Notes under the pieces: generated by a model
The model's input: the letters and a program-made list of their open reading frames with translations, nothing else
Told to the model about the DNA's origin: nothing
Database searches by the model: none
Part shown: positions 59,793 to 64,000 of the stretch, piece after piece
How positions within the stretch are numbered: position 1 is the stretch's first letter
Layout: the number at the start of each line of letters is the position of its first letter
Assembly (NCBI RefSeq): GCF_008329905.1
Contig: NZ_CP032155.1
Span: forward strand, 6,138,001-6,202,000
Origin: Mycobacterium sp. ELW1
GTDB taxonomy: Bacteria > Actinomycetota > Actinomycetes > Mycobacteriales > Mycobacteriaceae
Reading direction: 5' to 3'
DNA: 64,000 nucleotides
Translations under genes and position numbers: made by a program

Positions 59793-62272
59793 GGCGGCGG
59801 AGGCAGCGGCGCGTTAGGGTCACCGCCACCCGGCGGGGGCGGTTCTGGTCCTCCCGGTGGCGGCGGCGGACCGCCGCCCGGCGGAATCGTGATGGTCGTC
59901 GGCGGTCCCAGCGGGATCGTGATGCCCGGTGCCACTTCGATACTGGGTTGGATGACCGTCTCCGACGGCGGCGCGGGCGGCGGAGGCGGCGGCGCCGGAA
60001 CACCGGCGTATCCGCCGATTTCGGTCGGCTTGGGGAAGGACTCGTTGTCCGTACCCTTCAGCGCGCCGTCCATCGTGGCCTTCCAGATGTCCGACGGCAG
60101 GCCCGACCCGTAGACCGGTCCACCCGACGAGTTGACCAGCGGTTGCGTGCCGTCAGTGGTGCCGACCCACACGGCCGTCGACAACGACGGGGTGTAGCCG
60201 ACCATCCATGCGTCACGGTTGGCGTCGGTGTCCCCGAGCTGATTGGTTCCGGTCTTGGCCGCCGACGCGCGACCACCCGCTAAGTTGTGCCCGCGCGAGT
60301 AGCCGGCGATGGGTTGCATCGCCGCGGTCACGTTGTCGGCGACTGCCTTTGGAATGCGTTGCTCGCCACTGTTGTCGGCGGTGCTGGCGTCGAAGAGTAC
60401 CTCGCCGCGGGAGTTGACGACCTTCTGCACGAAGTGCGGCTTGTGGTAGACGCCCGAGTCGGCCAACGTGGCGTAGGCCGAAGCCATGTCGAGCACCCGC
60501 GACTGGTACTGGCCCAGGACCACACCGTTGTTCGGCGGGCCGCCCTTGCCGTCCTCGGACAGCGTGTGGTCCACGCCCGGGAAGCTTTCCGCGATACCGG
60601 CCCGGTGCGCGGCGTCGGCCACATCACTCGGGCCGTTCTTGAGCTTGAGCATCAGCCGGTAGTACGAGGTGTTCAACGAGCGCTTGAGCGCCTCCGCGAT
60701 GTTGCAGACGCCGCAGCCCTCACCCTCGACGTTGGTGATCTTGATGCCGTTGACGGTGACCGGTGAGCTGTCGATCTGATAACCCAGCCCCATGCCCTGT
60801 TCGAGCGCGGCCACCAACGCGAACACCTTGAACGACGAACCGGTCGGCAGACCAGCCTGCGCGAAGTCGAAGCCCTGCGCGTCCGAGCCGCCGTAATAGG
60901 CCTTCACTCCACCGGTTTTCGGATCGATGGACACCACCGCCGAACGCATGTCCGGCATCTCGCCCTCGAGATACTTCGACACCGCGTCCTCGGCGGCCTT
61001 CTGCGCCTGCGGGTCGATCGTCGTGGTGATCTGCAGACCCTGGGTGTTCAGGGTCTGCTCATCGATGTTGAACAGGTCGAGCAGTTCCTTGGTCACCTGG
61101 CGTTCGATCAGACCGTTCGCCCCGGTGGTGACGTTGTTCGAGCGGGCCTGCTCCGGCGACACCGTCGGCGGGAAAACCTGTTGGGAACGCTCGTCCTTCG
61201 ACAGCGCGCCCATCGACACCATGCCGTCGAGAACCCAGTTCCACCGCTTGGCCGCACCGTCGGGATCGATCGCCGGATCCAGGGTCGACGGCCGCTGGAT
61301 CAGCGCGGCCAGCAGCGCACCCTCGGCGACGGTCAACTGCTCGACCGGCTTGTCGAAGTACGCCTTCGCCGCCGCCGCGATGCCATAGGCGCCGCGACCG
61401 AAATAGATGATGTTCAGATATGCCTGCAGCACTTGGTCTTTGGACCACTCGCCGGCCATCTTCGTGGAGATGACGAGTTCCTTGGCCTTGCGCACCACAC
61501 CACCGACCCCGGAGCGGGCGTCACCGACGAGCGCGTTCTTCACATACTGCTGGGTGATCGTCGACCCGCCCTGCAGGTCGCCGCCGAACAGATTGTTCTT
61601 GAGTGCGCGGGCGAAGCCGGAGAACGAGAACCCCGGATTGCTGTAGAAGTCGCGGTCTTCGGCGGCCATCACCGCATTGCGGACCTGCACCGGTACCTGG
61701 TCGATGTTGACATCGACCCGGTTACCTTCCGGCGGAACGATTTTCGCCAGCTCGGAGCCGTCGCTGGCCAGGATCGTCGACACCTGGTTGGTGCGCAGGT
61801 CACCCGGCTGAGGCACCTTGACGATCAGGTAGGCCATGCCGAAGGTGATCAGCGGCAGCACGATCAACACCACGGCGGCCAGGTACAACGACCGGCGCAC
61901 CCACTTCCAGTTGACCTGCTGGGAGAAGGTCGGCGGCTTGAACGGCGGCGGGCCACCCGGGCCGCCGGAGCCACCCGGGCGGCGCGGCGGGGGCGGCGGA
62001 AGCTTCGGCGGCGGAGTGCCGTCCAGAGCGGCCTTGACGACGTCCACCGGGTCACGCAGCGACGGCGGGGTGTCGCGGACCGGTTCGATGATCGACGTCA
62101 ACCGGTCATCGGGAGGCACCTGCCGGCGGGGCGCCGATCGGGAGGGGCCAGAACCATCGCCCGCGGCGGCGAAGCGCGTTGTCGGTGGCTCGGAGCTACC
62201 GGACGCACTCTCGGCCCCTGATCCCGTGCGGTTGTCAGTGGCAGGCCGGTCGGGACGCCCTTCGCTATTCAC
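59789..62272 (-). CDS. ponA1: Bifunctional penicillin-binding protein PonA1
   Basis: The 827-residue class A PBP has a proline-rich cytoplasmic tail, one membrane helix (LYLAAVVLIVLPLITFGMAYLIV), a transglycosylase domain with MAAEDRDFYSNPGF and GGSTITQQYVKNAL, and a transpeptidase domain with TGSSFKVFAL (SxxK), RSLNTSYYRL (SxN) and AAKTGTNQ (KTG). The C-terminal 70 residues are proline-rich. It builds peptidoglycan. GTG 62272 overlaps the DUF5318 gene by eight bases. Confidence 0.93.
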   Translation of the reverse strand: MNSEGRPDRPATDNRTGSGAESASGSSEPPTTRFAAAGDGSGPSRSAPRRQVPPDDRLTSIIEPVRDTPPSLRDPVDVVKAALDGTPPPKLPPPPPRRPGGSGGPGGPPPFKPPTFSQQVNWKWVRRSLYLAAVVLIVLPLITFGMAYLIVKVPQPGDLRTNQVSTILASDGSELAKIVPPEGNRVDVNIDQVPVQVRNAVMAAEDRDFYSNPGFSFSGFARALKNNLFGGDLQGGSTITQQYVKNALVGDARSGVGGVVRKAKELVISTKMAGEWSKDQVLQAYLNIIYFGRGAYGIAAAAKAYFDKPVEQLTVAEGALLAALIQRPSTLDPAIDPDGAAKRWNWVLDGMVSMGALSKDERSQQVFPPTVSPEQARSNNVTTGANGLIERQVTKELLDLFNIDEQTLNTQGLQITTTIDPQAQKAAEDAVSKYLEGEMPDMRSAVVSIDPKTGGVKAYYGGSDAQGFDFAQAGLPTGSSFKVFALVAALEQGMGLGYQIDSSPVTVNGIKITNVEGEGCGVCNIAEALKRSLNTSYYRLMLKLKNGPSDVADAAHRAGIAESFPGVDHTLSEDGKGGPPNNGVVLGQYQSRVLDMASAYATLADSGVYHKPHFVQKVVNSRGEVLFDASTADNSGEQRIPKAVADNVTAAMQPIAGYSRGHNLAGGRASAAKTGTNQLGDTDANRDAWMVGYTPSLSTAVWVGTTDGTQPLVNSSGGPVYGSGLPSDIWKATMDGALKGTDNESFPKPTEIGGYAGVPAPPPPPPAPPSETVIQPSIEVAPGITIPLGPPTTITIPPGGGPPPPPGGPEPPPPGGGDPNAPLPPPP

Positions 62273-62699
62273 TGGCCGTACGCGCGCCGGAGCGCGCCGT
62301 CTGGGTGCCACGGCGCCCTCGCGTCCCGTTGGTGGGACGCGGCGCTCCGAGCACGTAGGACTTGACCAGGTGATTCCACTCGCAGGTCCGGCATACCTCC
62401 ACCACGTGTACCGAGAATTCGTCGAATCGAGTCGCCAGCAACACCAGCTCCTCGGCGGTGCGCGCGGATCCCGACACCGCACCCAGGTGATCGCCGAACA
62501 CCCAGGACACCAATGTCAGCGGCTCCTTGCGGCAGATCGGGCACATCACCGAACTGGGCTTGCCGTGAAACTTGGCGGCGCGCAACAGATAGGGATTGGC
62601 GTCGCAGACCTCTGAAACCCCAGTTCGACCGGAGTACACCTCGGCCAGCAGGGAGCGTCGCCGGAGGGCGTAGTCCACCACCTGTCGCTGCAATCGCAC
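62265..62699 (-). CDS. DUF5318 family protein (Rv0049-like)
   Basis: The 144-residue protein has two zinc-ribbon-like pairs, CPICRKEP and CRTCEWNHL, separated by about 60 residues, and the family start VRLQRQVVDYALRRRSLLAEVYSG. Function is unknown. It overlaps the ponA1 start by eight bases, suggesting a role in cell-wall growth. GTG 62699 was chosen; longer upstream sequence lies antisense to the DUF1707 gene. Confidence 0.87.
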   Translation of the reverse strand: MRLQRQVVDYALRRRSLLAEVYSGRTGVSEVCDANPYLLRAAKFHGKPSSVMCPICRKEPLTLVSWVFGDHLGAVSGSARTAEELVLLATRFDEFSVHVVEVCRTCEWNHLVKSYVLGAPRPTNGTRGRRGTQTARSGARTASE

Positions 62700-62810
62700 G
62701 AGGACCAGAGTACGTCGGGGATCTGGGCAACGACACGCAACCGACTCGCGACGCCGCGGAATATGCGGCTGGTCTGCGCTCTTGGCGCCCGAACTCTTAC
62801 GATCATCGCC

Positions 62811-63665
62811 GTGGCGACATCGCAGACGGCCAGCACGCGCGCCAAGGACACCGACCGCAACGACACGTGCCAGATTTTGGACACCGCGCTGTCCGAAGGG
62901 CAGCTGTCGATGACCGAGCATGGCCAGCGGGTGAAGGCGGCGACCACGGCGATGACACTGGGCGACTTGCGCGCGCTGGTGTCCGACCTCCAAACCGCGA
63001 ACGCGCCGGTGCAGCTGCCCACGTTGAAGAAGCCGCGGCTGTCGGCGCCGGGGACCACTGGAAGCTGGGGCATCCGGCTCGCCATCATGGGAGTCTTGGT
63101 CGTGCTCGGCATCGGCATCGGCTGGGGGCTGTACGGCAACACCCCATCGCCGCTGAACTTCACCTCCGATCCGGGCGCCAAGTCCGACGGGGTGGCCCCG
63201 GTGGTGCTGACGCCGCCGCGCCAGCTGCATTCGCTGGGTGGGCTCACCGGCCTGCTCGAGCAGATGAAGAAGAAGTTCGGCAATACCGACGGCAACCGGC
63301 TGGTGGTCTATCCCGACTATGCGTCGCTGACCCGGCCGGACCCCAACGACGACCGTCGTGAACTCAACTACTCCTACCGCGGCGGCTGGGACGATCCGAC
63401 CACCTCCGGGGCAAGCAACGACGCCAAGCTGGTGGACCTGAGCAAGTTCGACGCCAAAGCCGTCATCGGCGTTCTGCGCGGGGCGCCGGAGACGCTGAAC
63501 ATGAAGCCCGGCGACGTGAAGAGCACCTATCTGATCATCGAGCCCAGCCGCGACCAGACCGTGCCGGGGACGCTGACGATCTCGATCTATGTGTCGAGCG
63601 ACTTCGGCAGCGGCTACATCCAGCTGAATCCCGACGGCTCGGAAAAGCAGATCAACTACCCGTAA
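62811..63665 (+). CDS. DUF1707-domain membrane protein (Rv0048c-like)
   Basis: The 284-residue protein starts with a DUF1707-like segment (DRNDTCQILDTALSEGQLSMTEHGQRVKAATTAMTLGDLRALVSDLQ), a single membrane helix near residues 88-110 (WGIRLAIMGVLVVLGIGIGWGLYG) and an outward-facing beta-rich domain. GTG 62811 is the likely start. It is divergent from DUF5318 and followed by the PadR gene, as in M. tuberculosis. Confidence 0.85.
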   Translation: MATSQTASTRAKDTDRNDTCQILDTALSEGQLSMTEHGQRVKAATTAMTLGDLRALVSDLQTANAPVQLPTLKKPRLSAPGTTGSWGIRLAIMGVLVVLGIGIGWGLYGNTPSPLNFTSDPGAKSDGVAPVVLTPPRQLHSLGGLTGLLEQMKKKFGNTDGNRLVVYPDYASLTRPDPNDDRRELNYSYRGGWDDPTTSGASNDAKLVDLSKFDAKAVIGVLRGAPETLNMKPGDVKSTYLIIEPSRDQTVPGTLTISIYVSSDFGSGYIQLNPDGSEKQINYP

Positions 63666-63760
63666 CGGGGCCCCTGCCGCGAGTGTGCGGCCCGATCCGG
63701 TTGTCACCGCGTGTCGCGGACGAATTCGCACGGTCGCGCGCACTGAAGTAGCGCCAAATA

Positions 63761-63773
63761 TATCGCTCCGATA
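63761..63773. promoter_or_regulatory. Candidate PadR operator
   Basis: TATCG-CTC-CGATA is a perfect 5-bp dyad with a three-base spacer, in the AT-rich stretch AAATATATCGCTCCGATACTATCG 54 bases before the PadR ATG. It is likely an autoregulatory site, overlapping the promoter. Confidence 0.4.
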
Positions 63774-63826
63774 CTATCGCCGGAGGTGTCGAAGTGTCGT
63801 AACGGCTGAGCAAAGGAGGTGACCCG

Positions 63827-64000
63827 ATGCTGGAGCTTGCCATCTTGGGTCTTCTCCTCGAGTCCCCCATGCACGGCTACGAACTGCGCAAACGACTGAC
63901 GGGTCTGCTCGGGGCGTTCCGTGCCTTCTCGTACGGCTCGCTGTACCCGGCGTTGCGCCGGATGCAGACCGACGGGTTGATCGTCGAGGACACCGCCCCC
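63827..64000 (+). CDS. PadR family transcriptional regulator, N-terminal fragment (Rv0047c-like)
   Basis: The first 58 codons read MLELAILGLLLESPMHGYELRKRL, followed by AFSYGSLYPALRRMQTDGLIVED, the winged-helix PadR start. A near-perfect AAAGGAGGT ribosome site lies seven bases before the ATG. The window ends inside the gene. Confidence 0.93.
   Translation, partial: MLELAILGLLLESPMHGYELRKRLTGLLGAFRAFSYGSLYPALRRMQTDGLIVEDTAP

Overview
The window looks like about 64 kb of a fast-growing mycobacterium (Mycolicibacterium-type). The signs are high GC, an mmpS-mmpL pair, F420-type LLM oxidoreductases, MpaB-type oxygenase and TIGR03086 proteins, and a 3' end that matches, in reverse, the block known in M. 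tuberculosis as Rv0047c to dnaB: PadR, DUF1707 membrane protein, DUF5318, ponA1, GT87 mannosyltransferase, DJ-1 protein, rpsF, ssb, rpsR, rplI, dnaB. Assignments come from reading motifs by eye. No database search was run.

Layout. 1-7.9 kb: start of an mmpL gene and mmpS, an LLM oxidoreductase with a TetR regulator, a divergent molybdopterin oxidoreductase broken by one extra G and followed by an EXPERA-like membrane protein, a hemerythrin protein with two small partners, and an acyltransferase. 7.8-9.7 kb: a guanidine-III riboswitch heads an operon of two small multidrug resistance (Gdx-type) proteins, split by a 1,090-bp IS481 element with a 6-bp target duplication. 9.9-14.1 kb: phospholipase D, a TIGR03086 protein divergent from a MarR regulator with a repeat-rich operator, and a flavin oxidoreductase.

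14.0-24.4 kb: a tight minus-strand operon of flavin halogenase-like enzyme, single-module type I PKS (KS-AT-DH-KR-ACP), ABC ATPase, ABC permease and cation/proton antiporter. This is a candidate biosynthesis-and-export cluster. 24.7-41.5 kb: an FAD amine-oxidase-like protein, DoxX with an OhrR-like regulator, an atypical type II topoisomerase pair, TspO, homocysteine methyltransferase, a three-gene operon of AttH-like protein, LLM oxidoreductase and rifampicin-phosphotransferase-like enzyme with a divergent TetR, an alpha/beta hydrolase, an MpaB-family oxygenase and a CrtL-type lycopene cyclase. 41.6-51.2 kb: exported DUF4174 and CIA30 proteins, two paralogous coiled-coil secreted proteins, universal stress protein, amidohydrolase, methyltransferase, FMN/F420 split-barrel protein, sulfatase and a small ribbon-helix-helix-like protein.

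51.7-57.4 kb: the dnaB locus and the ribosomal protein/ssb operon. The dnaB gene carries an apparent class 3 intein in its P-loop whose homing-endonuclease motifs are decayed. Directly downstream, in the same frame after the dnaB stop, is a 427-codon ORF related to the M. tuberculosis-type DnaB intein. It has lost its splicing residues but kept both LAGLIDADG motifs, so it looks like a free-standing endonuclease derived from an intein. The matching intein site inside dnaB is empty and lies in an unusually AT-rich, rare-codon patch. This arrangement is the most unusual thing in the window. 57.5-64 kb: DJ-1 protein, mannosyltransferase, ponA1, DUF5318, DUF1707 protein and the start of a PadR regulator.
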